Shown here: positions 32,815-41,614 of the stretch, in pieces
Numbering within the stretch: the stretch's first letter is position 1
Layout: each line of letters starts with the position of its first letter
NCBI RefSeq assembly: GCF_001650725.1
Contig: NZ_LXVX01000023.1
Location: 62,001 to 126,000 of the forward strand
Length of the DNA stretch: 64,000 bases
Direction: 5' to 3'
Origin: Sphingobium sp. TCM1
GTDB taxonomy: Bacteria; Pseudomonadota; Alphaproteobacteria; Sphingomonadales; Sphingomonadaceae
Position numbers and translations under genes: made by a program
The notes under the pieces: model-generated
Database searches by the model: none
Told to the model about the DNA's origin: nothing
Seen by the model: only the letters and a program-made list of their open reading frames with translations

Positions 32815-34739
32815 TACGCGTCTCCCTTCGGACGGACGCTCACGACCCGCATCATCCCGGCATGCATGTGGTAGAGGAGATGACAGTGGAAGGCCCAGTC
32901 GCCGACCGCGTCGGCGGTGAAGTCCCAGGTCACCTTGCCGCCGGGCTGGACGATTACCGTATGCTTGCGTGGCGCATGATCGCCATGCCCCGTCACCAGC
33001 TCGAAAAAATGCCCGTGAATATGGATCGGATGCCCCATCATCGTGTCGTTGATGAGATTGACGCGCACCCGCTCGCCTTCGATGAAGGGGATCGGCTCGT
33101 GATGGTCCGACATTTTTTCGCCGTCGAACGACCACATGAACCGCTCCATGTTGCCGGTGAGGTGAATGTCGATGCTGCGGCTCGGCGCGCGCACGTCCGG
33201 ATTGCGATCGAGCGCCATCAGGTCCCTGTAGACAAGCACCTTGTGGCCGACGTCGGCGAGGCCCTGGCCGGGCTCGCCGGTGCGGTCGACGGGCATCGGC
33301 GAGATGGTCTGGACGCTCGGGTCGCGCTTCACCTGCGGCGCGTTCGAGAAGTCTCGCATCTTCATCGACCCCATCGCGTGCCCGCCATGGTCCATGCCCG
33401 CCATCTGGCCATCGGCGCCCATCGCGCCGTGGTCCATCCCGCTCATCGCGGAATGATCCATCCCCGAATGATCCATGCCTGCCATGGCGCTATTGTCCAT
33501 GGTCGCCATCGCTGCCGCCGCGCCGGTCGCGAGGCGCGCGGACGCGTTCTTCTCGGCCGTCGGATCGACGCCCCGCATAGCGCCGCCCGACATGTCCATG
33601 CCTTCCATGCCCGGCATCGAGGACATGTCCATGCCCATGTCCTTCATGTCGGCGAGCGGCCGTTTGCGTAAGGGGGGAACCTCGCCGGCCATGCCGGCGC
33701 GCGGCGCGAGCGTGGCACGCGCCATGCCCGAGCGGTCGATCGCCTCGCCGACAAGGGTGTAGGCCTTGTCATCGCCTGGGCTGACAACGACGTCGTAGGT
33801 CTCGGCAACACCAACCTGGAACTCGTCGACGGTGACCGGCACCACATTCTGCCCGTCGGCCTGGACGATGGTCAGCGGCAGGCCGGGGATGCGGACGTTG
33901 AAGGTGGTCATCGCCGACGCATTGATGACCCGCAGCCGCACCCGTTCGCCCGGGGTGAAGAGCGCGGTCCAGTTGTCCATCGGACCATGGCCGTTGACGA
34001 GATAGGTGTAGGTGGATCCGGTCACATCGGAGATGTCGGCCGGGTCCATCCGCATCTGGCCCCAGTCGAGCCGGTCCTTGAGCGGCTGATCCTTGCCCGA
34101 CAGGAGCCCGGCCAGGGTCTGGCGCTGGAAATTGAAATGGCCGGGGTTGACCTTGAGGCGCCGGAAGATCGCCTGCGGCGAGAGCGCGCTGTGATCGGCG
34201 AGCACGATGACATGCTCGCGGTCATAGGCGACCGGATCGGCACCGGCGGGATCGATGATGATCGGGCCGTAATGGCCTTCCTGTTCCTGCAGGCCTGAAT
34301 GGCTGTGGTACCAGTAGGTGCCGCTTTGCACGACGGAGAACTGGTAGAGGTAGTTCGAGCCCGGCTTGATGCCCGGAAAAGACACGCCCGGCACACCGTC
34401 CATATTGGCCGGCAGGATCAGCCCGTGCCAGTGGATCGAGCTGTCCTCCTCCAGCTGATTGATGACGTTGAGCCGCACGCGCTGGCCCTCGCGCAGCCGG
34501 ATCAGCGGGGCGGGGACCGTGCCGTTGAGGCCGATTGCCCGGAACTTGCGCCCGTCGATGGTCATCGACTGCCGGGCGATGGTGAGCGTAATGTCTTCGC
34601 CCGACACGGTCGGCAGCGTCGGTCGCATCCCCGGCGAGATCGTCTGCGCCCAGGCCGGCAGCCAGGCTGACAATGCTGCGCCGCCGCCGGCGAGGGCCGC
34701 GCCGCGGAGGAACTGGCGGCGGTCGAGAGCAGAAATCAT
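32814..34739 (-). CDS. copA: CopA-type multicopper oxidase with Met-rich repeats (second copy)
   Basis: A 641-residue PcoA/CopA oxidase. The Tat signal is DRRQFLRGAALAGGGAAL. Copper sites are IHWHGLI, TYWYHSHSG, HPIHIHGHF and HCHLLYHMHAGMM. Between the second and third cupredoxin domains lies a Met/His repeat region (about 375-470) with many MDHS/MAGMDH units, the Cu-binding insert of long CopA proteins. It differs strongly from the 568-residue copy at 15761 in this insert, so the two are not recent duplicates. The promoter at 34781-34807 matches the ECF set. Confidence 0.95.
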   Translation of the reverse strand: MISALDRRQFLRGAALAGGGAALSAWLPAWAQTISPGMRPTLPTVSGEDITLTIARQSMTIDGRKFRAIGLNGTVPAPLIRLREGQRVRLNVINQLEEDSSIHWHGLILPANMDGVPGVSFPGIKPGSNYLYQFSVVQSGTYWYHSHSGLQEQEGHYGPIIIDPAGADPVAYDREHVIVLADHSALSPQAIFRRLKVNPGHFNFQRQTLAGLLSGKDQPLKDRLDWGQMRMDPADISDVTGSTYTYLVNGHGPMDNWTALFTPGERVRLRVINASAMTTFNVRIPGLPLTIVQADGQNVVPVTVDEFQVGVAETYDVVVSPGDDKAYTLVGEAIDRSGMARATLAPRAGMAGEVPPLRKRPLADMKDMGMDMSSMPGMEGMDMSGGAMRGVDPTAEKNASARLATGAAAAMATMDNSAMAGMDHSGMDHSAMSGMDHGAMGADGQMAGMDHGGHAMGSMKMRDFSNAPQVKRDPSVQTISPMPVDRTGEPGQGLADVGHKVLVYRDLMALDRNPDVRAPSRSIDIHLTGNMERFMWSFDGEKMSDHHEPIPFIEGERVRVNLINDTMMGHPIHIHGHFFELVTGHGDHAPRKHTVIVQPGGKVTWDFTADAVGDWAFHCHLLYHMHAGMMRVVSVRPKGDA

Positions 34740-34780
34740 TCGGTTGTCTCAGCTTTAAGAAAGAGGGCGTACCTATTGGG

Positions 34781-34807
34781 AATACGCAGCATGGCCTCAT
34801 CCCCCTC
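34781..34807 (-). promoter_or_regulatory. ECF-type promoter of the copAB operon
   Basis: On the minus strand: GAGGGG (34807-34802), 12 bases, CTGCGTATT (34789-34781), 42 bases before the copA start. The -35 box overlaps the stop codon of the sigma gene, so sigma and copAB are closely packed but separately promoted. Confidence 0.7.
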
Positions 34808-35372
34808 AAACTTTCTTTAATATTTCCGAAAGGCGTGCCCTAGCTCGATAGAGGCGCGTTTCGACCGCCTTCTGGCTGATCCCGAGAATTTCGGCGGTTT
34901 CAGCTTCCGATTTCTCGTCGATCGTACGCAAAATAAGCGTGTCCTTGAGGGAAGACGGCAGGGCAGCAATCGCTTTCATTGCTTGCGCGAGCTGCTGTTC
35001 GGCCCCGATCGCCTGATCGGGCAGCGGTGCGTCGTCGGCGACGCCGTCCGCCTCGCCGAGCGGTAGGGCTAGGGCAAAGAAATTTCGAACCGCTCGCCGA
35101 CGCCGCCAGTCATGGCATTTGTTGATGACAATCCGGGACATCCAGACCTGGAAGGGTCGGGTTACGTCATAGCGGTTGAGTGCGGCAAAGGCCGCGACGA
35201 AGCTCGCCTGGGTGACATCCAATGCCTCATCCATAGATCCGACATGGCTGCGCACGAGCCGGTGAACCCAACCTTGATGCCGGCGGACCAGCTCGCCATA
35301 GGCCGCTTGCCGGCCTCCAAGCGCCAGAGCCGCGAGCTCCCCGTCCGAGCAGTCGGGGAGGCACGCGGTCAT
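34806..35372 (-). CDS. ECF sigma factor, CnrH-like
   Basis: A 188-residue sigma-70 family ECF factor. Region 2 spans about residues 24-90 (HQGWVHRLVRSHVGSMDEAL, DVTQASFVAAFAALNRYD, PFQVWMSRIVINKCHDW). Region 4 spans about 130-185 (ALPSSLKDTLILRTIDEKS, ETAEILGISQKAVETRLYRA). It follows genes for a periplasmic sensor and a short one-helix anti-sigma protein, each overlapping the next by 4 bases, the same order as cnrYXH of Cupriavidus. Five similar promoters near copper genes suggest that copper, rather than Co/Ni, is the signal. This specificity is inferred. Confidence 0.88.
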   Translation of the reverse strand: MTACLPDCSDGELAALALGGRQAAYGELVRRHQGWVHRLVRSHVGSMDEALDVTQASFVAAFAALNRYDVTRPFQVWMSRIVINKCHDWRRRRAVRNFFALALPLGEADGVADDAPLPDQAIGAEQQLAQAMKAIAALPSSLKDTLILRTIDEKSEAETAEILGISQKAVETRLYRARARLSEILKKV

Positions 35373-35812
35373 TCGGATTTGGCCGTCAGCGCTTTCACCA
35401 CGGCGTCGTCGAATTTGTCCGTCTGATCCGGGCGCAGCACGGCCCGCATCGCGAAGATATGCTCAAGTGTTTCTTTCTGCAGCGCGCCCATGGCCTGGTG
35501 CGAGCGATCCACCGCAGTTGCGACTTGCGGGCCATAGCCATGCTCCGCTTCGATCGCTTCCGCGAGACGCGCATTGTCGGCGCGCAATTCGGCCTCCAGC
35601 GCTTGACGCCGGATCGCGTAGTTCTTCTCGATTGTCTCGAGTCGGCTGTGTTGCGCTGAATTCAGCTTCAGATCGCGATGGAGCAGCTCGTGCAGCTCAT
35701 TTTCGACCGGGCGCACTGGAACCACATAGACGCGGCCAATGACAACGCCAGCGATCGCCGCGGCGAAGGTCACCAGGACGAGGAGCAGGAGCCGGCGGCG
35801 GTCGCGCATCAC
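35369..35812 (-). CDS. CnrX-like periplasmic metal sensor
   Basis: A 147-residue protein with one N-terminal membrane helix (about 8-28), then a periplasmic helical domain. That domain has ELHELLHRDLKLNSAQHSRL, IEAEHGYGPQVATAVDR and a final LRPDQTDKFDDAVVKAL. This is the CnrX/NccX (heavy-metal resistance, Spy-like) layout, whose His/Glu residues bind the metal and signal to the anti-sigma partner. Candidate ligands include His in HELLHRD and the EHGYG site. It overlaps the anti-sigma gene and the sigma gene by 4 bases each. Confidence 0.85.
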   Translation of the reverse strand: MMRDRRRLLLLVLVTFAAAIAGVVIGRVYVVPVRPVENELHELLHRDLKLNSAQHSRLETIEKNYAIRRQALEAELRADNARLAEAIEAEHGYGPQVATAVDRSHQAMGALQKETLEHIFAMRAVLRPDQTDKFDDAVVKALTAKSE

Positions 35813-36081
35813 TGCGAGCTCAGCAGCGTCGAGGGCGCAAGCGCGAGCCGAGCATCGAAGGGCGATAGCGGTTTGGCATCAGCAGACCGTGTCGGAACTG
35901 CCGAGCCGGCAATTCCGATGAACAGCGCGGTTGCGGCCGCGATGCCGAACGTCATAGCGCCAAGGCTTGGTATGGCCCGGATGCGCGCTATTTCCGCCAT
36001 GACCCGGCTTTCCAGGCCGCCGAGCCTGGGATCGAGAGGCGCATCGCGCAACCGCGAGAGCAGGTGGTCAAGTTCATCCAT
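35809..36081 (-). CDS. CnrY-like anti-sigma factor
   Basis: A 90-residue protein with a cytoplasmic N-terminal segment (MDELDHLLSRLRDAPLDPRL), one membrane helix (about 41-60, GAMTFGIAAATALFIGIAG) and a short periplasmic tail. This matches CnrY/NccY anti-sigma factors, which hold the ECF sigma at the membrane until the X sensor binds metal. It is the first gene of the YXH operon. Its own promoter at 36106-36132 resembles the sigma's targets, indicating autoregulation. Assignment rests on size, topology and position. Confidence 0.8.
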   Translation of the reverse strand: MDELDHLLSRLRDAPLDPRLGGLESRVMAEIARIRAIPSLGAMTFGIAAATALFIGIAGSAVPTRSADAKPLSPFDARLALAPSTLLSSQ

Positions 36082-36105
36082 GGTGCTTCTCCGTCTTCAT
36101 CCTTC

Positions 36106-36132
36106 AATACGCACGATGGTCCAGGAACCCTT
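36106..36132 (-). promoter_or_regulatory. ECF-type promoter of the anti-sigma/sensor/sigma operon
   Basis: On the minus strand: AAGGGT (36132-36127), 12 bases, GTGCGTATT (36114-36106), 25 bases before the anti-sigma start. The weaker -35-like box than at copA and copC may set lower expression of the regulators. It diverges from the copC promoter 26 bases away. Confidence 0.6.
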
Positions 36133-36157
36133 GCTGTAGATTGAAAAGAATAATTGC

Positions 36158-36184
36158 GAGGGGTGGGGGCTCGGGCTGCGTATT
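36158..36184 (+). promoter_or_regulatory. ECF-type promoter of copCD
   Basis: GAGGGG (36158-36163), 12 bases, CTGCGTATT (36176-36184), 31 bases before the copC start. It is identical in both boxes to the copAB promoter at 34781-34807, although the 12 spacer bases differ. Confidence 0.7.
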
Positions 36185-36214
36185 GTCTCATGGGATCTAC
36201 AGGAGAATGTTCCA

Positions 36215-36592
36215 ATGCGTTTCTTTTCGCCTCTCGCAGTTATCGCCGCCGTCGGCCTGAGTGTTTCTGCTCCGGCCTACGCGCATCCCAAGCTTGTGTC
36301 CTCGACGCCCGCCGCGAACGCCAGCGTCTCGGCGCCTTCGCGTATCACGCTCACCTTCAGTGAAGGTCTGATGCCGAAGCTGTCGGGCGCCGAGATCGTG
36401 ATGACCGGCATGCCCGGCATGCCCAACCACCGCATGGCGGTAACCGGCTTCAAGACGTCCGTCGAAGGCGACAAGACGCTCGTGCTGACGCTCGCCAAGC
36501 CGCTCATGGCGGGCAGCTATCAGGTCGCCTGGCACGTCGTCTCGACCGACACGCACCGCATCCAGGGCAATCTCGCCTTTACCGTCAAGTGA
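36215..36592 (+). CDS. copC: CopC periplasmic copper-binding protein
   Basis: A 125-residue CopC (YobA-like cupredoxin fold). The signal peptide ends PAYA and the mature protein begins His-Pro-Lys, giving the N-terminal His copper ligand. Further ligands are expected in the Met segment (VMTGMPGMPNHRM) and the STDTHRIQGN motif, which holds the conserved Asp and His. CopC passes copper to CopD. It is 4 bases from copD and is driven by an ECF-type promoter. Confidence 0.93.
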   Translation: MRFFSPLAVIAAVGLSVSAPAYAHPKLVSSTPAANASVSAPSRITLTFSEGLMPKLSGAEIVMTGMPGMPNHRMAVTGFKTSVEGDKTLVLTLAKPLMAGSYQVAWHVVSTDTHRIQGNLAFTVK

Positions 36593-36596
36593 CGCC

Positions 36597-37541
36597 ATGA
36601 ACGACGTGGCACTCGTCGCCGTCCGCTGGGCGCTCTACGTCGATCTCGGCCTGTTGTTCGGCCTGCCGCTGTTCGCGCTCTATGCGCCCGGCGGCGGCCG
36701 GATGGTACAGCGGCATCTGCCGATGGTAGCAATGGTGGCCGGTCTCGCCTGTCTCGCCCTCCTGCTGTCGGCGCTGGGGTTCGCGTTGCAGGCAGCGGCC
36801 ATGACCGGGCTGCCGCTCACCCAGCCTGATCTTTCCATGGTCGCAGAGCTGTTCAACGGCACGTCCATGGGAACGGCGCTGAAGGCGCGCCTCGTCGCGC
36901 TCCTCGTTCTTCTGCTCTCCATCCCCTTCTATCGCCGGCAATCCCGTCCTGCCTTCATCGCCTCCACTCTGGCAGGCGCGGTCGCACTCGCGACCCTCGC
37001 CTGGAGCGGGCATGGCGCGGCCGGCGAAGGCGAGGCGGGCTGGCTGCAACTGGGGGCCGATCTCATCCATCTGCTCGCCGCGGGCGCCTGGGTCGGCGCG
37101 CTTGCCGCATTCCTTGCGCTGGTTCTTACCAGGCTCGCAACCGATGATCTCGCCACTGAAGACATGGACCGGGTCATGCTCGCCGAGGAAGCGCTGCGGG
37201 GCTTCTCCCTCGTCGGCACGATCATCGTCGCCCTGCTGATCCTGACCGGGACGGTGAACGGCTGGTTCCTGGTCGGCCCGGGCAACATCGCGTCTCTCGG
37301 GCAGTCGACCTACGGCCTGCTGCTCATCGCCAAGCTGCTGCTCTTCGCCGGCATGCTGGGCCTGGCCGCGCTCAACCGTTATCGCCTGACCCCGGCACTT
37401 GCGCAGGCGATCGAGGAAGAGGACGCGCCACGGGCGCAGGCGCTGCTGCGCGCGAGCCTCGTCGTCGAAGGCGGTCTTGCGATCGTCATTCTCGGGCTGG
37501 TCGCCTGGCTGGGGACACTGTCGCCACCCATGTCGATGTAG
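36597..37541 (+). CDS. copD: CopD inner-membrane copper protein
   Basis: A 314-residue membrane protein with eight predicted helices. Conserved features are LYVDLGLLFGLPLFALY near the start, WSGHGAAGEG and DLIHLLAAGAWVGALAAFL in the middle, and GTVNGWFLV, matching CopD/PcoD. It takes up or transports copper together with CopC. Helix-embedded His (WSGHG, LIHLL) and Met residues are candidate ligands. The stop is TAG. Confidence 0.92.
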   Translation: MNDVALVAVRWALYVDLGLLFGLPLFALYAPGGGRMVQRHLPMVAMVAGLACLALLLSALGFALQAAAMTGLPLTQPDLSMVAELFNGTSMGTALKARLVALLVLLLSIPFYRRQSRPAFIASTLAGAVALATLAWSGHGAAGEGEAGWLQLGADLIHLLAAGAWVGALAAFLALVLTRLATDDLATEDMDRVMLAEEALRGFSLVGTIIVALLILTGTVNGWFLVGPGNIASLGQSTYGLLLIAKLLLFAGMLGLAALNRYRLTPALAQAIEEEDAPRAQALLRASLVVEGGLAIVILGLVAWLGTLSPPMSM

Positions 37542-37577
37542 TTTATCGTTTCGAACGCCTCGCGTTGGGAGAAGCCA

Positions 37578-37829
37578 ATGCAATCGTACACCCCGCCGCG
37601 CGGGACTGGATCGACGAAAGACTATGATCGCGCGATCCGCCTGTGGGCGCGGGAGAAGCGGTGGCGTGCCGCCATGCTTGCCATGCTGCGCCCGGATTGG
37701 CGCCTGGTAATCGCCGATTATGGCCGCCAGCACGGGTCTCATGCGGCTCGCCTTCCGCCTGACCGTGCAGCGGGCTCGATGGCATCGACGATACCCAGCC
37801 CAATGCCGACGGCGTGCTCCCCGGCCTGA
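37578..37829 (+). pseudogene. Degraded SAM-dependent methyltransferase fragment
   Basis: An 83-codon frame reads KDYDRAIRLWAREKRWRAAM and LRPDWRLVIADYGRQHGSHA, resembling the start of UbiE-like methyltransferases (family form DVGCGTG appears as ADYGRQHG). Near 37765 the homologous reading moves to another frame ([12 protein letters not shown], family form GIDxDxQA), which implies a frameshift. Everything after that is lost before the copper ATPase promoter. It has lost the motif-I glycines and most of the domain, so it is very unlikely to be active. Assignment is by eye and moderate. Confidence 0.5.
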
Positions 37830-37873
37830 TGGCGGCCAAGCGAACGGGCCCGCCGATTTGGCCACTTAGGCGA

Positions 37874-37911
37874 TTACGTATTGACCCTGACACGGTGTCA
37901 GACCCTAGATC
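37874..37911 (+). promoter_or_regulatory. CueR-type operator/promoter of the copper ATPase, with TTACGTAT
   Basis: TTGACC (37881-37886) and TAGATC (37906-37911) are 19 bases apart and enclose the dyad CTGACACGGTGTCAG (37887-37901), a classic CueR promoter. TTACGTATT (37874-37882) abuts the -35 and matches the element repeated before the small copper genes. The ATPase start is 26 bases downstream. CueR is encoded at 40291, in the same operon. Confidence 0.8.
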
Positions 37912-37936
37912 GTCAGGCGTCGAAAGGAGCGAGGCG

Positions 37937-40294
37937 ATGAACGAGACACATGGAGCGGCGCATGGCGGCGGTTGCTGCGGCGGCCACGGCACCGCTAAAG
38001 CGGCGACCGGCGTCAAGGACCCGGTCTGCGGCATGACCGTCGACCCGGCGACCACGGCGCATCACGCCGAGCATAGCGGTGAAAGCTATCATTTCTGCAG
38101 CGCGGGCTGCCGGACCAAATTCATCGCCGATCCCGAGCGCTATCTCGGCCCGCCGACGCCGCCGGTCGCGGCGCCCGAAGGCACGATCTGGACCTGCCCG
38201 ATGCATCCCGAGATCCGCCAGGACCATCCCGGGTCCTGTCCGATCTGCGGCATGGCGCTCGAACCCGCGACCGTGACCGCCGACAGCGGCCCCAGCCACG
38301 AGCTAGTCGATTTCACGCGGCGCTTCTGGGTCGGCCTCGTGCTGGCTCTCCCGGTGCTGTTCCTCGAGATGGGCGCGCATGTCTTTCCCGCGATCCATCG
38401 CCTCGTGCCGATGTCTATCTCGGTATGGATCCAGTTCGTGCTGGCGACACCCGTCGTGCTGTGGGCGGGCTGGCCGTTCTTCGAGCGTGGCTGGGCCTCG
38501 CTCAAGACCCGCAACTTCAACATGTTCACCCTGATCGCGATGGGGACCGGGGTCGCCTGGATCTACAGCGTCATCGCGACGCTCGCGCCTCAGCTGTTCC
38601 CGCCGGCCTTCCGCGGCGAGGACGGCATGGTTGCCGTCTATTTCGAGGCGGCCGCGGTGATCACCGTCCTCGTGCTGCTCGGCCAGATGCTCGAACTGCG
38701 CGCGCGGGAACGCACCTCGGGCGCGATCAAGGCGCTGCTCAACCTTGCACCAAAGACCGCGCGCCGGATCGGTTCTGATGGGAACGAAGAGGAAATCAGC
38801 CTTGATCTGGTTGCGGTGGGCGACCGCCTGCGGGTGCGGCCGGGCGAGAAGGTGCCGGTCGACGGCGTAGTCGAGGACGGCCGCTCCTCGCTCGACGAGT
38901 CGATGGTCACCGGCGAATCCATGCCCGTCACCAAGGCAAAGGCCGACACAGTGATCGGCGGCACGCTCAACCAGACCGGTGCGCTGGTGATCGTCGCCGA
39001 CAAGGTCGGCCGCGATACCATGCTCGCACGCATCGTCCAGATGGTCGCTGAGGCGCAGCGCTCGCGCGCGCCGATCCAGCGCATGGCCGATCAGGTGTCG
39101 GGCTGGTTTGTGCCCGTGGTCATCGCGGTCGCGGCCGTCGCGTTCATCGCCTGGGGCATCTGGGGTCCCGAGCCGCGCTTCGCCTATGGGCTGGTGGCGG
39201 CGGTCGCCGTGCTGATCATCGCCTGTCCCTGCGCACTGGGGCTGGCAACGCCGATGTCGATCATGGTCGGGGTCGGCCGCGGCGCCGGGCTCGGTGTCCT
39301 CATCAAAAATGCCGAAGCACTCGAGCATATGGAGAAGGTCGACACTCTCGTCGTCGACAAGACAGGCACGCTGACCGAAGGCCGGCCTGCCGTCACCCAG
39401 GTCGTGCCGGCGCCCGGCTTCGACGAAGCCGAGCTGCTGCGTCTTGCCGCCTCGGTCGAGCGGGCGTCCGAGCATCCGCTCGCGTTGGCAATCGTCGAGG
39501 CCGCGAAGGATCGCGGCATCGTCACGAGCGACGTCATCGACTTCGACTCGCCGACCGGGCGCGGCGCGCTCGGCACGGTCGAAGGGCGGCGCATCGTCCT
39601 CGGCAATGCGCAGTTCCTTGCCGACAAAGGGGTTGCGACCGATGCGCTCGCCAGCCAGGCCGACGCGCTGCGCCGGGATGGCGCCACCGCGATCTTCATC
39701 GGGGTCGACGGCACAGTCGGCGGCGCCTTCGCGATCGCCGATCCGGTGAAGGCCACGACACCAGAAGCGCTCGCCGCGCTCAAGGCGGAGGGCATTCGCG
39801 TGGTCATGCTGACCGGCGACAACCGCACGACCGCGGAAGCGGTCGCCCGACGCCTGGGCATCGACGAGGTCGAAGCCGAGGTGCTGCCCGATCAGAAGAG
39901 CGCCGTGGTCGCCAGGTTCAAGCGCGAGGGGCGGGTCGTCGCCATGGCCGGCGACGGTGTCAACGACGCCCCCGCGTTGGCCGCCGCCGACGTCGGCATC
40001 GCCATGGGTTCCGGCACCGACGTCGCGATCGAGAGCGCTGGCGTCACGCTGCTCAAGGGCGACCTGACTGGCATCGTCCGGGCGCGGCGGCTCAGCCAAG
40101 CGACCATGTCGAACATCCGCCAGAATCTCGTCTTCGCCTTCATCTACAATGTCGCGGGCGTGCCCGTAGCGGCGGGTGCGCTCTATCCGCTGTTCGGTAT
40201 TCTGCTCTCGCCCATTATCGCGGCGGCGGCGATGGCGCTCTCTTCGGTGAGCGTGGTCACCAACGCGCTGCGCCTCAACCGGAAAGCACTGTGA
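37937..40294 (+). CDS. copA: P1B-type Cu(I)-exporting ATPase with YHS and metal-binding N-terminus
   Basis: A 785-residue P1B ATPase. The N-terminus has a GGGCCGGHG segment, a YHS domain ([11 protein letters not shown], then [12 protein letters not shown]) and a heavy-metal-binding CPMHPEI...CPICGMAL motif instead of the usual HMA domains. The core has eight helices, Cys430-Pro-Cys432 in the ion path, VTGES, phosphorylated Asp474 in DKTGT, SEHPLA and GDGVNDAP. This is the CopB/CopA-like exporter common in copper islands, pumping Cu(I) to the periplasm. AAGGAG precedes ATG 37937. A 4-base overlap joins it to cueR. Confidence 0.93.
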   Translation: MNETHGAAHGGGCCGGHGTAKAATGVKDPVCGMTVDPATTAHHAEHSGESYHFCSAGCRTKFIADPERYLGPPTPPVAAPEGTIWTCPMHPEIRQDHPGSCPICGMALEPATVTADSGPSHELVDFTRRFWVGLVLALPVLFLEMGAHVFPAIHRLVPMSISVWIQFVLATPVVLWAGWPFFERGWASLKTRNFNMFTLIAMGTGVAWIYSVIATLAPQLFPPAFRGEDGMVAVYFEAAAVITVLVLLGQMLELRARERTSGAIKALLNLAPKTARRIGSDGNEEEISLDLVAVGDRLRVRPGEKVPVDGVVEDGRSSLDESMVTGESMPVTKAKADTVIGGTLNQTGALVIVADKVGRDTMLARIVQMVAEAQRSRAPIQRMADQVSGWFVPVVIAVAAVAFIAWGIWGPEPRFAYGLVAAVAVLIIACPCALGLATPMSIMVGVGRGAGLGVLIKNAEALEHMEKVDTLVVDKTGTLTEGRPAVTQVVPAPGFDEAELLRLAASVERASEHPLALAIVEAAKDRGIVTSDVIDFDSPTGRGALGTVEGRRIVLGNAQFLADKGVATDALASQADALRRDGATAIFIGVDGTVGGAFAIADPVKATTPEALAALKAEGIRVVMLTGDNRTTAEAVARRLGIDEVEAEVLPDQKSAVVARFKREGRVVAMAGDGVNDAPALAAADVGIAMGSGTDVAIESAGVTLLKGDLTGIVRARRLSQATMSNIRQNLVFAFIYNVAGVPVAAGALYPLFGILLSPIIAAAAMALSSVSVVTNALRLNRKAL

Positions 40295-40689
40295 ACATCG
40301 GCGAGACGTCACGGCAGAGCGGCGTCTCTGAGCGGATGATCCGCCATTATGAAAAGATCGGCCTCATCCCGGCGCCGGCGCGTCGGGGTGCTGGCTATCG
40401 TGACTATGGCGAGCGCGACCTCCATCGCCTCCGGTTTATCGCCAATGCCCGCGATCTCGGCTTCCCGATCGAGGAGATCCGCACGTTGCTCAGCCTTTGG
40501 GCCAATACCGGCCGTGCCAGCGCGGAGGTGAAGCGGCTTGCCCTTGCCCGCGCCGATGAGTTTCAGCGCAAAGCCGAGGCGTTGACGGCGCTGCGCGACA
40601 CGCTAATCGACCTGGCCGAGCGCTGCCAAGGCGACGAGCGGCCGGATTGTCCGATCATCGCCGAACTGGCCGCGGCCCGATCCGCATAG
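40291..40689 (+). CDS. cueR: CueR copper-responsive MerR-family regulator
   Basis: A 132-residue MerR protein beginning at GTG 40291, within the ATPase stop (GTGA). The DNA-binding part is [20 protein letters not shown]. The metal loop has Cys112 and Cys120 in [13 protein letters not shown], at the positions and with the GD-xx-DCPI pattern of E. coli CueR, giving two-coordinate Cu(I) sensing. It likely activates the dyad promoter at 37881, forming a feedback loop with the ATPase. Confidence 0.92.
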   Translation: MNIGETSRQSGVSERMIRHYEKIGLIPAPARRGAGYRDYGERDLHRLRFIANARDLGFPIEEIRTLLSLWANTGRASAEVKRLALARADEFQRKAEALTALRDTLIDLAERCQGDERPDCPIIAELAAARSA

Positions 40690-40715
40690 CATCCGGCATC
40701 GCACGGCCGAGAATT

Positions 40716-41351
40716 TTAGGGGTGCCCGTTTTCGGTCGATTCGTGCAGGTCGACGGCGAAAGCGATCCGCAACAGGTCGGGCAGGCTTTGCGCGTTGAGT
40801 TTGATCATCAGACTGGCCCGATGCAGCTCGACCGTGTGCGACGTGACGCCGAGTTCATCTGCGATAAGGCTATTTGGATAGCCTCGCGAAATTCCTCTCA
40901 GAACGGCCCGTTCGCGCTGCGTCAGTCTCGCGGCTTTCGAAAGAGCGTCGGCCTGTTCGGAGGCACGACGGGCTATACTCTCAAGCCAGCTGAAGCCGCG
41001 GTCGATCGCGCCGAGCAATGCGGCCTTCTCGACCGGTTTGGCGAGAAAGTCGGCAGCGCCCGCCTTCATCGCCTGTACGGCGAGCGTAGGATCGCCATTG
41101 CCCGTCAGCACCACGACGGGCATGTCGATACCGCGTCGCGTCAGCTCCGCCTGAACCTGCAGGCCGTCCATGTCGGGCATGTGCATGTCGAGAACCACGC
41201 AGCCTTTCTCGGCGTCCTCTGCGCTCAACAGAAACTCCGGCCCCGAAGCGTAGGCTTCTACGGCAAACCCTGCGGTCCGCAACGTGAAACTTAGTGCTTT
41301 TCGTATTGTCTCTTCGTCATCGACGATATGCACGACGCGCTTGTTCCCCAT
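40716..41351 (-). CDS. FixJ/NarL-type response regulator (second copy)
   Basis: A 211-residue regulator. Receiver Asp55 lies in VVLDMHMPDMDG, with VLTGNGD and DFLAKPV; the LuxR-type helix-turn-helix is around 140-200 (LTQRERAVLRGISRGYPNSL, then SHTVELHRASLMIKLNAQSL). It is about half identical by eye to FixJ at 28894 and has no adjacent kinase, so it may be driven by the FixL at 29507 or another sensor. A MerR-type operator (41409-41439) faces it, suggesting metal-controlled expression. Confidence 0.87.
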   Translation of the reverse strand: MGNKRVVHIVDDEETIRKALSFTLRTAGFAVEAYASGPEFLLSAEDAEKGCVVLDMHMPDMDGLQVQAELTRRGIDMPVVVLTGNGDPTLAVQAMKAGAADFLAKPVEKAALLGAIDRGFSWLESIARRASEQADALSKAARLTQRERAVLRGISRGYPNSLIADELGVTSHTVELHRASLMIKLNAQSLPDLLRIAFAVDLHESTENGHP

Positions 41352-41408
41352 AGCCCCCGAGATCGATCAATACGCAGTGCCGCGAGGGCAGCGCTTCAAG
41401 GGATACTT

Positions 41409-41439
41409 CTCTGCACGTTGGACTATGGTCCCAGGTCAA
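41409..41439 (-). promoter_or_regulatory. MerR-type operator upstream of the second FixJ gene
   Basis: On the minus strand: TTGACC (41439-41434), 19 bases holding TGGGACCATAGTCCAA, then GCAGAG (41414-41409). The dyad GGACCATAGTCC resembles the operators at 3715 and 4258, not the CueR site at 37887. The -10 box is poor. It lies 58 bases before the regulator start. Confidence 0.55.
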
Positions 41440-41614
41440 GAGTAAAAATTTGGCGAGGCAAAACGGCGAAGGACAGCGAAACTGTGAGGGTTCGGCTACT
41501 CCGCTCACACCAATGCCGCGGTCGCTGCGGCTCATTGCCGGGTCTCTGCTCCGGACGATGCATGCGAGTTGCCCGCGCCGCCCTCGGCGCGATCGAGCCA
41601 TCGCTACGCTTCCA

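Noticed and set aside
33361..33630. Repeated short units resembling a tandem repeat or CRISPR
   Set aside because: They encode the Met/His copper-binding insert of CopA, are in frame and irregular, and have no spacer pattern.
41369..41395. CTGCGTATT before the second FixJ gene as a sixth ECF promoter
   Set aside because: The -10-like box matches, but at the fixed 12-base distance there is AGCGCT instead of (G/A)AGGG(G/T).
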